Notes: generated by a model from the sequence alone, not told the origin. Positions 44,889 to 56,061 are shown, counted from the stretch's first letter. The stretch is 64,000 nt of DNA from Candidatus Aquiluna sp. UB-MaderosW2red (GCF_900100865.1 NZ_LT627734.1:930001-994000); one strand, 5' to 3'. Made by a program: numbers and translations.

Positions 44889-46049
44889 ATCAAACCTTCC
44901 TCCCAAAAACTTGCCCCCTATTTAGCAGGCACCGTTGCTTCCACCACCGGCTCAATCGCCACCTTTGGTATTGCAATTGCCGGACTGACGGCAATGGGTG
45001 CGAGCTCATCCCAAACCGCGACCGCGTTGGCGGTGATGCTTTTTGGATACGGGGTCTTGTCGATCGGGCTGAGTGTTTGGCTCAAAATGCCAATCAGTGT
45101 GGTTTGGTCAACACCCGGAGCGGCCTTTTTAGCGAGCTCTCAGATTCTTGGGCTAACTTTCGATAAAGCAGTTGGCGCCTTCCTGGTGTCCAGTCTTCTT
45201 ATTTTGCTAACTGGCTTGTGGCCGGCGCTGGGGAAGCTGGTGGCTAAAATTCCGCCACAAATATCCGCGGCGATGCTGGCCGGTGTGATCTTCCCCTTTG
45301 TGGTTGCGACAGTTCATGCCGGAGTTGACTACCCGCTTTTGATTCTGCCACCGGTAATTCTTTGGCTGCTACTCAATAGATTCATACCAATCTGGGCATC
45401 ACCAGTTTCAATAGCACTGGGCTTTGTGCTGATTGCATTGAGTCCTGAGGTGAACGACATCTCTCAGGGCAGTTTTCTGCCTGAGTTTTCATTCGTAGGT
45501 CCGGTTTTTGATGTGGCAATTATTTTGGCCATTGGTGTGCCGCTTTACCTCATAACAATGGCTTCTCAGAACCTGCCGGGGTTGGCCATTATGAGCGGTT
45601 TGGGTTACCAAATTCCGTCTGGAAAAGTTTTTAGAGCAACCGGTTTAGGCTCCGCGCTCACTAGTTTCTTCGGGGGCTTTGGCTTGAACCTAGCGGCAAT
45701 TACTGCGGCTCTCAACGCCGATGAACACGCCGCCAAGGACCCGAGCCGGCGCTGGATAGCCGCGAGTTTCGGCGGTGTGGTCTACATTCTGTTTGGAGTA
45801 TTCGCGGCGCCCTTCGCGGCATTCGTGCTTGCGGTTCCAAGAGAGCTTTTACTCTCTCTAGCCGGCTTGGCTTTATTGAACACCTTTGCCGGATCGCTCA
45901 GAACGGCGGTAAGCGAAGACGGCTTGCGCTTGGCGGGAGTTGCAACCTTCATCATTGGGGCAGCTGGGATTACCGTGCTGGGCATCGGGGGAGCCTTTTG
46001 GGCCCTTGTTGTCGGTGTCCTGATTTGGCTGTTCACAAAAAAGCGTTAG
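44889..46049 (+). CDS. BenE-family membrane transporter with non-canonical start
   Basis: BenE/YdcO (benzoate:H+ symporter-like) protein with about eleven helices; STPGAAFLASSQILGLT, AAMLAGVIFPF, YLITMASQNLPGLAIM and WIAASFGGVVYILFGVFAAPF are family segments. The first ATG is 44994, but the conserved first helix (YLAGTVASTTGSIATFGIAI) lies upstream in the same frame, and no ATG, GTG or TTG occurs between the preceding stop and 44994. The likeliest initiator is ATC at 44889, with AGG seven bases before it, overlapping the clpX end region. Substrate unknown; the name does not prove benzoate transport. Confidence 0.75.
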   Translation: MKPSSQKLAPYLAGTVASTTGSIATFGIAIAGLTAMGASSSQTATALAVMLFGYGVLSIGLSVWLKMPISVVWSTPGAAFLASSQILGLTFDKAVGAFLVSSLLILLTGLWPALGKLVAKIPPQISAAMLAGVIFPFVVATVHAGVDYPLLILPPVILWLLLNRFIPIWASPVSIALGFVLIALSPEVNDISQGSFLPEFSFVGPVFDVAIILAIGVPLYLITMASQNLPGLAIMSGLGYQIPSGKVFRATGLGSALTSFFGGFGLNLAAITAALNADEHAAKDPSRRWIAASFGGVVYILFGVFAAPFAAFVLAVPRELLLSLAGLALLNTFAGSLRTAVSEDGLRLAGVATFIIGAAGITVLGIGGAFWALVVGVLIWLFTKKR

Positions 46050-48076
46050 TTCAAACCTCTTCGGCTTAGCAGCGGACCAATCTTCGGGGATCTTCCTAGA
46101 AATTCGGCCACCAACTCCATGGAGTCCTTTGAGCCACCCCTTGATAGCAAGTACTCCGAGAAGCGCTTGCCATTTTCTCGAGTTAGGCCACCGTGTTCTT
46201 TGAACCACTCCACAGTGTCGGCATCCAGAATTTCACTCCAGATATACCCGTAATAGCCGGCGGCATAGCCGCCCGCAAAGATGTGGGCAAAGTAATTTGG
46301 TCGATACCTAGTGGGGACGGCTTTGAAATCTAGTCCGTATTCCTTGATCGCCTTTGCCTCAAAGGCCTCGATATCTTCTGGCGTCTCTTGGGCTTGGTGA
46401 AGAGCTAAATCAAGGATCGCGGCCTGAAGGTAGTGAGTAGTCTCGAAACCCTGATTGAACCCTTCGGCCGCGCTTAGTTTGTCAACCCATTCAAGCGATA
46501 ACTTCTCGCCAGTTTCAAAGTGCACGGCATAGTTTTCCAAGACCTCCGGCCATAGCATCCACATCTCATTAACTTGGGATGGAAATTCTACGAAGTCCCG
46601 CTCGACATTGGTGCCGGAGAATCTCGGGTACCTAACTTTTGACAAGAGCCCATGCAAAGCATGGCCGAACTCGTGAAACAGAGTTGAAACCTCATCGAAG
46701 GTCATAAGAGCTGCGTCACCTGCGGCGGGCTTTGGAATATTCATGTTATTCACAACCACGGGCATTTTTTCAAGCAAGGTCGACTGGTCAACCAGGTTAT
46801 TCATCCATGCCCCACCGCGCTTTGAAGTTCTGGCATAAGGGTCAAAGATATAGAGTCCGCAAGCCGAACCGTCCTCATTATTTACCTGGTAAATCCGAGC
46901 TTCGGCGTGGTAAGCGTGGAGATCCTCGCGCCTTTGAAACTCGAGGCCGTAAAGTTTTCCGGCCGCGAAGAAGACCCCATCTTCCAGGACACGCCAGAGT
47001 TCAAAATAAGGCTTCAGCACAGAAGTATCGATTGAGAAGCGATTCTCTCGCACTTGTTCGGTGAATCGATCCCAGTCCCAGGGTTCAAGGTGGGCGTTCG
47101 GAATTTCATCTTGCAAGAGCATCTGAAGCGTCGCGGCTTCTGTCTCAGCGTTTCTTCGGGCGGCAGGTGCGATTCCGCGAAGGACCTCGTGGATTCGCTT
47201 CGGAGTTTGTGCGGTCTGCTGAGAGGTGACGTACTGCGCGAAGTCTTCGTAGCCGAATAATGCGGCTTTTTCGCGCCGCAGGTCTAGAAGCTCCCTTACT
47301 AGCCCTGAGGTGTCGTTGGCATTGCCCCTCGAGCCACGTGAAAGCGCTCGTTGCATTAGCTCCTGGCGCAGTGGGCGATCTTCTAAGTTCGCAAGTAGTG
47401 GGTGGCCTGAATAGTTCAACAGTGGAATGGTGTACCCAGTTTGATTTCGGTCTGAAGCTGCTTGTTTCAAGGACGCCAATTCAGCTTTGGATAGGCCTCC
47501 AAGTTGCTCCTCCGATTCCAGATTAACTGCAAGATCGTTCGTGTCTGCGAGGAGGCGCTTGTCGAATTCGGCCTCGAGCGAGCTAAGTCGCTCGTTGATT
47601 TGACTGACTCGGGTCCTTTCTTCTTCCTCTAAATCTGCTCCTGCGAATCGGAAATCCTTGAGGTACTTTGTTAGCAGCCAGTCGCTTTGCTGATCCAGTT
47701 CGAGGTGACCCTTATCTCTCATTCCTTCAAGAATTTGTAGCCGCGCGAATAGGTCGGGGTTCAGCGTGATTGAGTCTGTGTGAGCGGCGAGTCTTGGTCC
47801 GATTTCTGCTTCTAGGTTTTGAATTTGGTCGTTAGTGTCAGAAGCGCTTCGATTATAAAAAACCATTAGCATGCTATTGAGTAAGTCTCCCGCTTTTTCC
47901 AGCGCAACGATCGTGTTGTCAAAGCTGACGTCGAGCGTGTTTAGGATGCTTGAAATCTCTCGGTTGTGCTCAGTAACCGCATGTTCGAAAGCTGGCATGT
48001 AGTGCTCGTCTTTGAGGCTCTGAAAATCTGGAAGTTCGAATTCGAGGGTGCTTTTTGATAGCAGCGGATTAGTCAT
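46046..48076 (-). CDS. M3-family peptidyl-dipeptidase (Dcp-like oligopeptidase)
   Basis: 676 residues, cytosolic zinc peptidase. Active site FHEFGHALH (about 466-474) and the downstream glutamate in VEFPSQVNEMW; C-terminal YRPNYFAHIFAGGYAAGYYGYIWSE is typical of Dcp/PrlC. Degrades short peptides. It is convergent with the BenE-like gene (4-base overlap) and follows valS by 9 bases. Confidence 0.93.
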   Translation of the reverse strand: MTNPLLSKSTLEFELPDFQSLKDEHYMPAFEHAVTEHNREISSILNTLDVSFDNTIVALEKAGDLLNSMLMVFYNRSASDTNDQIQNLEAEIGPRLAAHTDSITLNPDLFARLQILEGMRDKGHLELDQQSDWLLTKYLKDFRFAGADLEEEERTRVSQINERLSSLEAEFDKRLLADTNDLAVNLESEEQLGGLSKAELASLKQAASDRNQTGYTIPLLNYSGHPLLANLEDRPLRQELMQRALSRGSRGNANDTSGLVRELLDLRREKAALFGYEDFAQYVTSQQTAQTPKRIHEVLRGIAPAARRNAETEAATLQMLLQDEIPNAHLEPWDWDRFTEQVRENRFSIDTSVLKPYFELWRVLEDGVFFAAGKLYGLEFQRREDLHAYHAEARIYQVNNEDGSACGLYIFDPYARTSKRGGAWMNNLVDQSTLLEKMPVVVNNMNIPKPAAGDAALMTFDEVSTLFHEFGHALHGLLSKVRYPRFSGTNVERDFVEFPSQVNEMWMLWPEVLENYAVHFETGEKLSLEWVDKLSAAEGFNQGFETTHYLQAAILDLALHQAQETPEDIEAFEAKAIKEYGLDFKAVPTRYRPNYFAHIFAGGYAAGYYGYIWSEILDADTVEWFKEHGGLTRENGKRFSEYLLSRGGSKDSMELVAEFLGRSPKIGPLLSRRGLN

Positions 48077-48085
48077 ACCAACAGA

Positions 48086-50665
48086 CTATCCCTCGAGCAC
48101 AAACTCCAAATCACTAAGTGAGATTTCAGGTGCTTCTATCAGTATGAGCTCATGTATTTTGCCGGCAGCCCTGAGGTCCTTAGCCAACTTGTCTATTTCT
48201 ACTCTTGGACCAGAAAGCTTGACGGTTCTGATTTCGGCCTTCATCGACAACTTGGCATCGGATTTGGCCTTTCGAATCAAAATAAGTGCAGCTGCCGCGG
48301 GCTTTAGCAAAGAGTCGTCGCTGTAGCCGATGAGTTCATTCGAAGGCCAGGGGGACAGGTGGACAGACCCCTCTTGCCACCAGCTCCAGACTTCCTCTGC
48401 CGCAAAAGGAATGACTGGGGAAAATAGCCGAACTAAAACGCTCAGCGCTTCGCGAAGAGCAATCACTCCGGAGCCAGTCTCTTGAGCTGAGAATTCGCCA
48501 TTGGCCCAGACTCGCTCTTTGACTAACTCCATATAGTCGTCGGTGAAGGACCAGAAAAAGGATTCGGTCAATTCGAGCGCTTTGGTGTGGTCGAAGTTTT
48601 CCAATGCCTTAGTGGCCCCCACAACGACTTCTTGAAGCCCTGCGAGCATTGCTTGGTCGATTGGCTCGGTGATTTCAGAAACCCCACTGGGTAGTTCGAA
48701 GCTCAGCGCGAAGCGGGCGGCGTTGAGCAACTTGGTCGCTAGTCTGCGACCGATTTTCATCTGGCCCTCATCAAAGGCGGCATCCGTACCGAGCCGAGCC
48801 GAAGTGGCCCAGTAGCGCACGGCGTCGGAACCGTGGGTTTCTAAGATTTCATTCGGAACCACAACGTTGCCTTTGGACTTTGACATCTTCTTCCGGTCTG
48901 GATCTAGTATCCAGCCCGAAATGGCAGCGTTTTTCCAGGGCAATTCGCCATGCTCCAACTCGCTTCTCAAAAGTGTTGAGAAGAGCCAAGTTCGAATAAT
49001 GTCTTGTCCTTGCGGACGAACATCAAACGGGAAGACTTTTTCAAAAAGCTCTGGTTTTGTTAGCCAGCCGCCAGCAAGTTGGGGGGTGAGCGATGAGGTT
49101 GCCCAGGTGTCGAGAATATCCAATTCGCCAATGAAACCCATGGCCTGACCGCGCTGCGACTCCTGATAGCCCACCGGGGTTTCAGATGAAGGGTCGACAG
49201 GGAGTGACTCAGAATTTGGAGCGATGGGGTTCTGATAATCAGGGTTGCCATCTTGATCTAATGGGTACCAGATTGGAATTGGGACACCGAAAAACCTCTG
49301 GCGTGATACCAGCCAGTCTCCGTTTAGACCATTAATCCAGTCTTCTAGCCGCACCCGCATAAATTTCGGGTGAAAGTTAAGTTCTTTTCCGTGATCTAAG
49401 AGCTTTTGAGAAAGGCCTTGATCCTTACCGCCGTTTTTTAAGTACCACTGCCTGGTGGAAACAATTTCGAGCGGCTTATCGCCTTTTTCAAAGAATTTCA
49501 CCGGATGGGTTATTGGCTTCGGTTCGCCGATCATCTCGCCTGATTCAATCAGCGCTTTGACGATGATGTCCTTGGCGCTGAATACGGTTTTCCCCGCGAT
49601 CTCTTGAAATAGCTCTGGGTTTTTCGAGTTTGAAATTTCCTCGGGTGCTTCGCTGAGGATTCTGCCATCCCAGCCAAGGATTGCGCGGGTTGGAAGGTTC
49701 AGCTCGCGCCACCAGATGACATCGGTCACGTCTCCAAAGGTGCAAATCATTGCAATTCCTGAACCCTTGTCCTTTTGGGCGAGGCGATGGGCAAGGATCG
49801 GAACCTCTACCCCGAACAGTGGGGTTTTCGCTGTTTTGCCAAATAGGTGGGCGTATCGTTCATCATCCGGGTTGGCAACTAGCGCGACGCAGGCTGGGAT
49901 TAGCTCGGGCCTGGTGGTCTCGATGTAGATAGTGCCCTCGGGACCCTCGAAGCCCACTCGGTGATAAGCCCCCGGCATCTCTCTGTCCTCAAGTTCCGCT
50001 TGAGCGACTGCGGTCCGGAAAGTGACATCCCACAGCGTTGGAGCCATGGCCATGTAAGCTTCGCCCCTTGAAAGGTTATTTAGAAAGGCCTGCTGAGAGA
50101 TCCTTTGGGACTCTTTAGATATGGTTCGGTAGCTCTGTGCCCAGTCAACTGATAGCCCCAGGTCGCGCCAGAGATTTTCAAAGGTTTTCTCATCTTCTTC
50201 GGTGAGAGCTTCGCAGAGCTCGATAAAGTTGCGCCTCGAAATTGGTAGTTGGTCGGCAGCTTTTGAAGATTTATTGTCGCCACCAACTTGCGGTGGGGAA
50301 AAATCAAACTGATATGGCAATGTGGGGTCGCAGCGCACTCCGTAATAATTCTGCACTCGGCGTTCGGTAGGCAGTCCATTGTCATCCCAGCCCATCGGAT
50401 AAAAGACATCCTTGCCGCACATTCTTTGGTAGCGAGCGATCACATCGGTGTGGGTATAAGAAAAAACGTGACCAACGTGAAGTGATCCAGACGCCGTCGG
50501 AGGAGGAGTGTCGATAGAAAAGACGTTTGACTTTGCTGCCGATTCGTCAAATGAGTGAACCTTATTTTGCTCCCAAACCGGTGCCCACTTGGCCTCGAGG
50601 CCGTCTACCGTGGCTTTTTCGGGGATAACGGCGGGCCTTAGCGGCGCAGGATTAGATTCATTCAC
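48086..50665 (-). CDS. valS: Valyl-tRNA synthetase, archaeal/Rickettsia-like type
   Basis: Class Ia synthetase, about 859 residues. HIGH motif as HVGHVFSYTHTD, KMSKS as KKMSKSKGNVVVP, then the anticodon-binding domain and a short C-terminal part. FYPMGWDDNGLPTERRVQ after the HIGH region marks the archaeal-like ValRS lineage, unlike the PGTDHAGIATQ of ordinary bacterial ValRS. GTG at 50665 is chosen because GGAAAG precedes it; TTG at 50689 has no ribosome binding site. Divergent from ileS across about 72 bases. Confidence 0.95.
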   Translation of the reverse strand: MNESNPAPLRPAVIPEKATVDGLEAKWAPVWEQNKVHSFDESAAKSNVFSIDTPPPTASGSLHVGHVFSYTHTDVIARYQRMCGKDVFYPMGWDDNGLPTERRVQNYYGVRCDPTLPYQFDFSPPQVGGDNKSSKAADQLPISRRNFIELCEALTEEDEKTFENLWRDLGLSVDWAQSYRTISKESQRISQQAFLNNLSRGEAYMAMAPTLWDVTFRTAVAQAELEDREMPGAYHRVGFEGPEGTIYIETTRPELIPACVALVANPDDERYAHLFGKTAKTPLFGVEVPILAHRLAQKDKGSGIAMICTFGDVTDVIWWRELNLPTRAILGWDGRILSEAPEEISNSKNPELFQEIAGKTVFSAKDIIVKALIESGEMIGEPKPITHPVKFFEKGDKPLEIVSTRQWYLKNGGKDQGLSQKLLDHGKELNFHPKFMRVRLEDWINGLNGDWLVSRQRFFGVPIPIWYPLDQDGNPDYQNPIAPNSESLPVDPSSETPVGYQESQRGQAMGFIGELDILDTWATSSLTPQLAGGWLTKPELFEKVFPFDVRPQGQDIIRTWLFSTLLRSELEHGELPWKNAAISGWILDPDRKKMSKSKGNVVVPNEILETHGSDAVRYWATSARLGTDAAFDEGQMKIGRRLATKLLNAARFALSFELPSGVSEITEPIDQAMLAGLQEVVVGATKALENFDHTKALELTESFFWSFTDDYMELVKERVWANGEFSAQETGSGVIALREALSVLVRLFSPVIPFAAEEVWSWWQEGSVHLSPWPSNELIGYSDDSLLKPAAAALILIRKAKSDAKLSMKAEIRTVKLSGPRVEIDKLAKDLRAAGKIHELILIEAPEISLSDLEFVLEG

Positions 50666-50737
50666 TTTGGCGAACTTTCCGGTAGACAACCGAACTAGAT
50701 TAACATTGTTCTTACCTCAACATTTCCGAAAGTCGTG

Positions 50738-53700
50738 ATGTATCCAAAGCACAAGCCCCTCAGCGACAATCCAGTCGCCTCTCCTTCGTTTCCCAACCTC
50801 GAAATAGAGGTCCTGGATTATTGGGATAAAGACGGCACCTTCCAGGCCTCGATTGATCAGAGGCTAGCCGAGGAGGCTCCAGAGTTCGTCTTTTATGATG
50901 GTCCGCCCTTTGCGAATGGACTGCCGCACTACGGTCATCTACTCACTGGTTACGCAAAAGACTTAGTTCCTCGCTACCAAACAATGCGAGGGCTTCGCGT
51001 GGAGCGCAGATTCGGTTGGGATACTCATGGTTTGCCAGCCGAGGTTGAGGCCGAGCGCTTACTGGGCATTTCCGGCAGGCCCGAGATTGAGAAATTTGGG
51101 GTCGGCAAATTCAATGAGTTTTGTAAAACCTCGGTCCTGAAGTACACCGAGGACTGGCGTTCCTACGTCACGCGCCAGGCTCGCTGGGTTGATTTTGACA
51201 ACGATTACAAGACTCTTGACCAGGATTACACTGAAAGTGTGCTCTGGGCCTTCAAGGAGCTTCACAAAAAAGGTCTGATTTACGAGGGCTTCAAAGTTTT
51301 GGCTTACTGCTGGCGTTGCGAAACACCGCTGTCAAATCACGAATTGCGCATGGATGAAGACGTCTACAAACCTCGGCAAGACCAGTCGGTAACGGTCTCG
51401 TTCCCCATAATTGCACCTGGTAATCCGCTTGATGGCGTCGAGCTTTTGGCCTGGACCACAACTCCTTGGACCCTGCCGACTAACTTCGCCCTGGCGGTTG
51501 GGCCCAAGATCGAATACGCAGTGGTTCAAGATCGCGGCCAGAATCTTTCAGGTGGAAAGATAATGATCGCCAGCAAGCTACTGGGTAATTACGCGAAAGA
51601 TTTAGGTTATGACTCGCCGGAAGATGCAATTGCTGCGATCGAAGCGCGCTACCTTGGAGCGGATCTTTTGGGCTTAAAATACAAGCGGATCTTTGATTTT
51701 TACGCTGATACCGAGGTATTTGACGTCCAAAATGCTTGGCAGGTGCTAGTTGGAGATTACGTTGCCGATACCGATGGAACCGGCATCGTGCATCAGGCCC
51801 CGGCCTATGGTGAAGATGATCAAAACCTTTGCCAATTGGCCGGTATCCCAACTTATGTTTCAATCAATGAGCGCGGTGAATTTCTCAGCGTTGTCGGCCC
51901 CTACCAAGGCCAACACGTGTTTGACGCAAATAAAGAAATTACCAAGGACCTGAAGGTTTTTGGGCGTCTTCTGCGGCAGGCTTCTTATGAACACAGCTAC
52001 CCCCACTGCTATCGCTGCAAGAGCCCGCTAATTTATAAGGCGGTCTCTTCTTGGTTTGTCGAGACGACAAAGTTGCGCGATCGAATGTTAGAACTGAATG
52101 AGGACATCAACTGGGTTCCCGAGCACACTAAACACGGCAGCTTTGGCAAGTGGTTGGAAAATGTCCGCGATTGGGCAATTTCGAGAAACAGGTTCTGGGG
52201 CGCCCCAATCCCGGTCTGGAAATCCGATGACCCAAATTACCCCAGGCTGGATGTCTACGGTTCGCTCGATGAACTAGAGGCAGATTTTGGGGTCCGTCCG
52301 AGCGACTTCCATCGCCCGGTAATTGATGATTTGGTAAGGCCCAACCCGGATGACCCGACGGGCAAATCTATGATGCGTAGGGTTCCCGAGGTTTTGGATT
52401 GTTGGTTTGAATCCGGCTCGATGCCATTCGCCCAGGTTCACTATCCATTTGAAAATCAGGATTGGTTTGAGTCTCATAATCCGGGAGATTTCATCGTGGA
52501 GTACAGCGGCCAAACCCGAGGTTGGTTTTACACCCTTCACGTTTTGTCAACCGCCTTATTCGACAGACCCGCTTTCAAAAACGCGATTAGTCACGGCATT
52601 GTGTTGGGTAATGACGGGCAGAAAATGTCGAAATCATTACGCAATTACCCCGATGTGAATGAGGTGTTTGACCGAGATGGTTCAGACGCTATGCGTTGGT
52701 TTTTGATGTCTTCACCAATTTTGCGCGGCGGAAACCTGACGGTGACCGAGCAGGGGATTCGCGAGGGCGTCCGTCAGGCACTTCTTCCCATCTGGAATAG
52801 CTATTACTTTTTCGCGCTTTACGCCAATGCGGCAAACTACGAGGCGAGTCCCTCTCAAAGTTCCCCACAGCTATTGGATCGCTATATCTTAGCCAAGACC
52901 AATCAGCTGATTTTGCAGGTCACAAATGACCTTGATCAGTTTGATAGCTATTCGGCCAGTGCCCGGGTCAGAGAGTTCGCTGAGGTGCTAACCAATTGGT
53001 ACATTCGAAGATCTAGAGACCGATTTTGGGCGGGAGATAAAGATGCTTTTGACACTCTTTACACCGTCTTGGAGGCAACTCTTCGAGTCACGGCTCCTTT
53101 ACTGCCGCTGGCTAGCGAGGAGATGTGGCGCGGGATTACCGGAGGCCGCAGCGTGCACCTTGAGATGTGGCCAGAAGCTGCGGAATTCAAGGCAGACGAT
53201 CAATTAGTCGAAGACATGGACACGATTCGTGAGGCGGCCTCGGTTGCACTCTCGCTTCGAAAAGCTGCTGGACTCAGGGTTCGGTTGCCGCTTCAGGAAC
53301 TGGTTATTGCAGCTGAAAACTCAAAGACACTCGGTGCTTATGCCGATTTGATTGCCGATGAGCTCAATGTGAAGAACATCCGAGTTGTGGAAGCTACTGA
53401 GCAAGTGGCCAGTGAGTTTGGATTGACTAAGTCCCTTAGCGTCAACGCAAGAACCCTTGGACCAAGAGTTGGAGGCGATGTCCAGCGCATTATCAAAGCG
53501 TCCAAGGCCGGTAACTGGAAGTTGATTGCCGGGGAGGTTGAGGTCGATGGAACGGTGTTGCTGGAGGGAGAGTATGAGATCACTATGGTTGCCGCCGGTG
53601 ATTCCGAGCTGCAGCGAGTTGGGGTCACCGACTCGGGCTTCGTTTTGTTGAACACGGTGATTACCCCCGAGCTCGAAAAAGAGGGAATCGCGCGTGATGC

Positions 53701-53929
53701 GGTTCGCTTGATTCAGCAGGCGAGAAAAGATGCCGGTCTAGAGGTTTCGGACCGCATTTTCTTGACACTGACTTCGGATCAGGAGACCATCGCAGCTTTC
53801 ACCGAGCACAGAGAGTTCATCGCCACCGAGACGCTCGCTACCAAGTTTGAGCTAAGAGTGGGAAGCGTGAGTGCCCACTTGACCGTGGGCGAGGGCTTTG
53901 GAATTGCTATTGAACTGGAAAAAAATTGA
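50738..53929 (+). CDS. ileS: Isoleucyl-tRNA synthetase, type 2 (IleS2)
   Basis: 1063 residues. HIGH motif as [12 protein letters not shown] after [10 protein letters not shown], editing domain, KMSKS as [20 protein letters not shown] and the long C-terminal region identify the eukaryote-like IleRS2 class, the one often insensitive to mupirocin, rather than IleRS1 (NGDIHIGHA). ATG at 50738, with GAAAG upstream; a GTG one codon earlier is possible. The 3' end overlaps folC by 4 bases (TTGA). Confidence 0.97.
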   Translation: MYPKHKPLSDNPVASPSFPNLEIEVLDYWDKDGTFQASIDQRLAEEAPEFVFYDGPPFANGLPHYGHLLTGYAKDLVPRYQTMRGLRVERRFGWDTHGLPAEVEAERLLGISGRPEIEKFGVGKFNEFCKTSVLKYTEDWRSYVTRQARWVDFDNDYKTLDQDYTESVLWAFKELHKKGLIYEGFKVLAYCWRCETPLSNHELRMDEDVYKPRQDQSVTVSFPIIAPGNPLDGVELLAWTTTPWTLPTNFALAVGPKIEYAVVQDRGQNLSGGKIMIASKLLGNYAKDLGYDSPEDAIAAIEARYLGADLLGLKYKRIFDFYADTEVFDVQNAWQVLVGDYVADTDGTGIVHQAPAYGEDDQNLCQLAGIPTYVSINERGEFLSVVGPYQGQHVFDANKEITKDLKVFGRLLRQASYEHSYPHCYRCKSPLIYKAVSSWFVETTKLRDRMLELNEDINWVPEHTKHGSFGKWLENVRDWAISRNRFWGAPIPVWKSDDPNYPRLDVYGSLDELEADFGVRPSDFHRPVIDDLVRPNPDDPTGKSMMRRVPEVLDCWFESGSMPFAQVHYPFENQDWFESHNPGDFIVEYSGQTRGWFYTLHVLSTALFDRPAFKNAISHGIVLGNDGQKMSKSLRNYPDVNEVFDRDGSDAMRWFLMSSPILRGGNLTVTEQGIREGVRQALLPIWNSYYFFALYANAANYEASPSQSSPQLLDRYILAKTNQLILQVTNDLDQFDSYSASARVREFAEVLTNWYIRRSRDRFWAGDKDAFDTLYTVLEATLRVTAPLLPLASEEMWRGITGGRSVHLEMWPEAAEFKADDQLVEDMDTIREAASVALSLRKAAGLRVRLPLQELVIAAENSKTLGAYADLIADELNVKNIRVVEATEQVASEFGLTKSLSVNARTLGPRVGGDVQRIIKASKAGNWKLIAGEVEVDGTVLLEGEYEITMVAAGDSELQRVGVTDSGFVLLNTVITPELEKEGIARDAVRLIQQARKDAGLEVSDRIFLTLTSDQETIAAFTEHREFIATETLATKFELRVGSVSAHLTVGEGFGIAIELEKN

Positions 53930-55272
53930 ACGCTCAGGATTCTTCGGCACGGATGGCCGAGGTGCTGCAGGAGCTCTACGCTAGGCAACCCGAGCACCAG
54001 GTAAGGCCAAGGCTGGAGCCAACTAAGCGAGCGGTCGAGCTGATGGGGGATCCGCAGCGCAACTACGGGATTATTCACGTCACCGGCACAAACGGAAAAA
54101 CCTCAACTGCAAGACTGATTGAGCGCATCTTGTTGGAGCACGGCTTGCGCACCGGCAGGCTTACCAGCCCGCACCTGATGAGTTTCAGTGAGCGAATCGT
54201 GCTCAGTGGTGAGCCGGTGACTGATGAAGAGTTCATAGCTTGCTACGAGGAAAACATTGATCTAATTGAGTTAGTAGACGCGCAGTTGGTTGCCGAGGGA
54301 GAGCCTAGGCTCACCTTTTTTGAGGCGCTATCGGCGCTGGCTTTCCAGCTGTTTTCGGATGCCCCGATAGATGTTCTGGTCTTAGAGGTTGGCATGGGTG
54401 GCGAGTGGGATTCGACGAATGTGGCGGACGCAGATGTTGCTGTGTTTACCGATATCGACTTAGACCACACCAAGAGCCTCGGTGACACAGTAGAAGAAAT
54501 AGCTCAAACCAAGGCGGGCATTATCAAGCCTAAATCACTTGTGGTTTCATCCATCCAGCAGGAGAGCGTCGCTCAAATAATCGATAGCCAGGCCGAGCAC
54601 GGTGTCAAATTTGCCGGAAGAGACTTCTTTATCAGCGACATAACGCCCGATGGTTATGGGGTCAGATTTTCGGTTGAGGGAATTGCTGGAAACTACCCAT
54701 TGGTGTGGATGCCAATCATGGGGGAGCACCAGGCCCATAACGCGGCAACCGCGATCATTGCGGTGGAGCTTTTTCTGGGCGAGGGCACCAGGGCGATTGC
54801 CGATGAGGTGTTGCGGGCGGCGCTTGCCGACACGGTTAGCCCCGGGAGGCTTCACGTAGTCTCCAAAGAGCCGCTTGTGATTCTGGATGGCGCTCATAAC
54901 CCGGCCGGCGCTAGGTCGCTCGCAAGGGCTATCCAGTGGCAGTTTGCGGCCCCTAAAACTGTCGGTTTGATTGGAATCCTGGCGGATAAGGACATCCCTG
55001 CCACCGCTTATGAATTTGCTGGAATGTTCGATGAAATTGTGGTCACTACAGCCCCGGGAGTAAGGGGCCTAAAGGCTAAAGAGTTTGCTCAGGAGTTGAC
55101 CGAGCAAGGCGGTAATGTAGTGCTAATAATTGATGACCCCAAAGCTGCCTACTTAAAGGCTCTTGCCCTTGCCGGCCAAAACGAAGCGGCATTATTTGTG
55201 ACGGGGTCGCTTTACCTCATTGGAGAAATTCTCGGTGAATTGAGAGAGGATGTTGAAGATGAAGAAAGCTAG
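53926..55272 (+). CDS. folC: Folylpolyglutamate/dihydrofolate synthase
   Basis: 448 residues, Mur-ligase fold. ATP loop [39 protein letters not shown], and the C-terminal domain [13 protein letters not shown]. Adds glutamate to folates, and in many bacteria also makes dihydrofolate. TTG start coupled to ileS. Followed by DUF4233 and ndk, a frequent actinobacterial order. Confidence 0.95.
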   Translation: MNAQDSSARMAEVLQELYARQPEHQVRPRLEPTKRAVELMGDPQRNYGIIHVTGTNGKTSTARLIERILLEHGLRTGRLTSPHLMSFSERIVLSGEPVTDEEFIACYEENIDLIELVDAQLVAEGEPRLTFFEALSALAFQLFSDAPIDVLVLEVGMGGEWDSTNVADADVAVFTDIDLDHTKSLGDTVEEIAQTKAGIIKPKSLVVSSIQQESVAQIIDSQAEHGVKFAGRDFFISDITPDGYGVRFSVEGIAGNYPLVWMPIMGEHQAHNAATAIIAVELFLGEGTRAIADEVLRAALADTVSPGRLHVVSKEPLVILDGAHNPAGARSLARAIQWQFAAPKTVGLIGILADKDIPATAYEFAGMFDEIVVTTAPGVRGLKAKEFAQELTEQGGNVVLIIDDPKAAYLKALALAGQNEAALFVTGSLYLIGEILGELREDVEDEES

Positions 55273-55651
55273 ATCTTCCAAGCGGACCCTAGCCTCGATA
55301 GTGCTGGGTTTTGAATCTTTTGTGGTTTTCTTTGCAACTTTGGCCGCTTTTGGTCTGAAAAGTGCCGACGCATCAGACTCGCTTCCAGCTGTTGAGTGGA
55401 TATGGGCGATTGGTCTCAGCTGGGCAATCTTGTGCATTCTGACCCCGGGGATTTTGTCTAAGCCTTTTGGTTACTGGGTAGGTTCGGTGCTTCAGGCCGG
55501 AATCCTGTTCAGCGGGTTTTACCTTTGGGGAATGTTCATTATCGGAGCGGCGCTGGTGGGCTTATGGATTTGGGCCTTGGTTGCTGGATCAACCATTGAT
55601 CGCGGACGCGAGGCCTATTTGAAGAAAAAAGAAGAGGAAAATAATGACTGA
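55250..55651 (+). CDS. DUF4233 membrane protein
   Basis: 133 residues with four hydrophobic helices and basic ends. The LASIVLGFESFVVFFATLAAFGL N-terminal helix and the constant position between folC and ndk identify the actinobacterial DUF4233 family. Function unknown. The ATG at 55250 overlaps folC by 23 bases; a second ATG at 55259 would shorten the overlap. It overlaps ndk by 8 bases. Confidence 0.85.
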   Translation: MLKMKKARSSKRTLASIVLGFESFVVFFATLAAFGLKSADASDSLPAVEWIWAIGLSWAILCILTPGILSKPFGYWVGSVLQAGILFSGFYLWGMFIIGAALVGLWIWALVAGSTIDRGREAYLKKKEEENND

Positions 55652-56054
55652 GAAAACTCTAGTTCTATTGAAGCCCGATGCCGTGCGCAGAAACCTCATT
55701 GGTCAGATCATCCTGCGCTGTGAGTCAAAAGGCTATTCGGTTTCCAGGCTAAAAAAAGTTACTCCGACCCGGGAGCTCCTGGGCGAGCACTATGCCGAGC
55801 ATGACGGTAAGTCATTCTACGAACCACTTCTGGAGTTCATGCTTTCCGGGGAGATTGTTGCGATCGAGCTTGAGGGACACCGAGTGATTGAGGGCTTTAG
55901 GTCGCTCGCAGGAAGCACCGAGCCAACTATGGCGGCCCCAGGGACTATCCGCGGCGACCTTGGTCGAGACTGGGGAACCAAAGTGGTTCAAAACCTGGTG
56001 CACGGGTCTGATTCAATTGAGTCTGCTCAGCGTGAGCTTGAATTGTGGTTCTAG
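55644..56054 (+). CDS. ndk: Nucleoside-diphosphate kinase
   Basis: 136 residues. TLVLLKPDAVRRNLIG, the GDLGRD segment, and the phosphohistidine in NLVHGSDS. Balances (d)NTP pools by transferring phosphate between nucleotides. Translationally linked to the DUF4233 gene. Convergent with the VKOR gene, 7 bases between stops and no terminator visible. Confidence 0.96.
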   Translation: MTEKTLVLLKPDAVRRNLIGQIILRCESKGYSVSRLKKVTPTRELLGEHYAEHDGKSFYEPLLEFMLSGEIVAIELEGHRVIEGFRSLAGSTEPTMAAPGTIRGDLGRDWGTKVVQNLVHGSDSIESAQRELELWF

Positions 56055-56061
56055 GGTCTTT

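Noticed and set aside
50666-50737. T-box or other amino-acid riboswitch before ileS or valS
   Set aside because: The divergent gap is only about 70 bases, too short, and no T-box core is seen.
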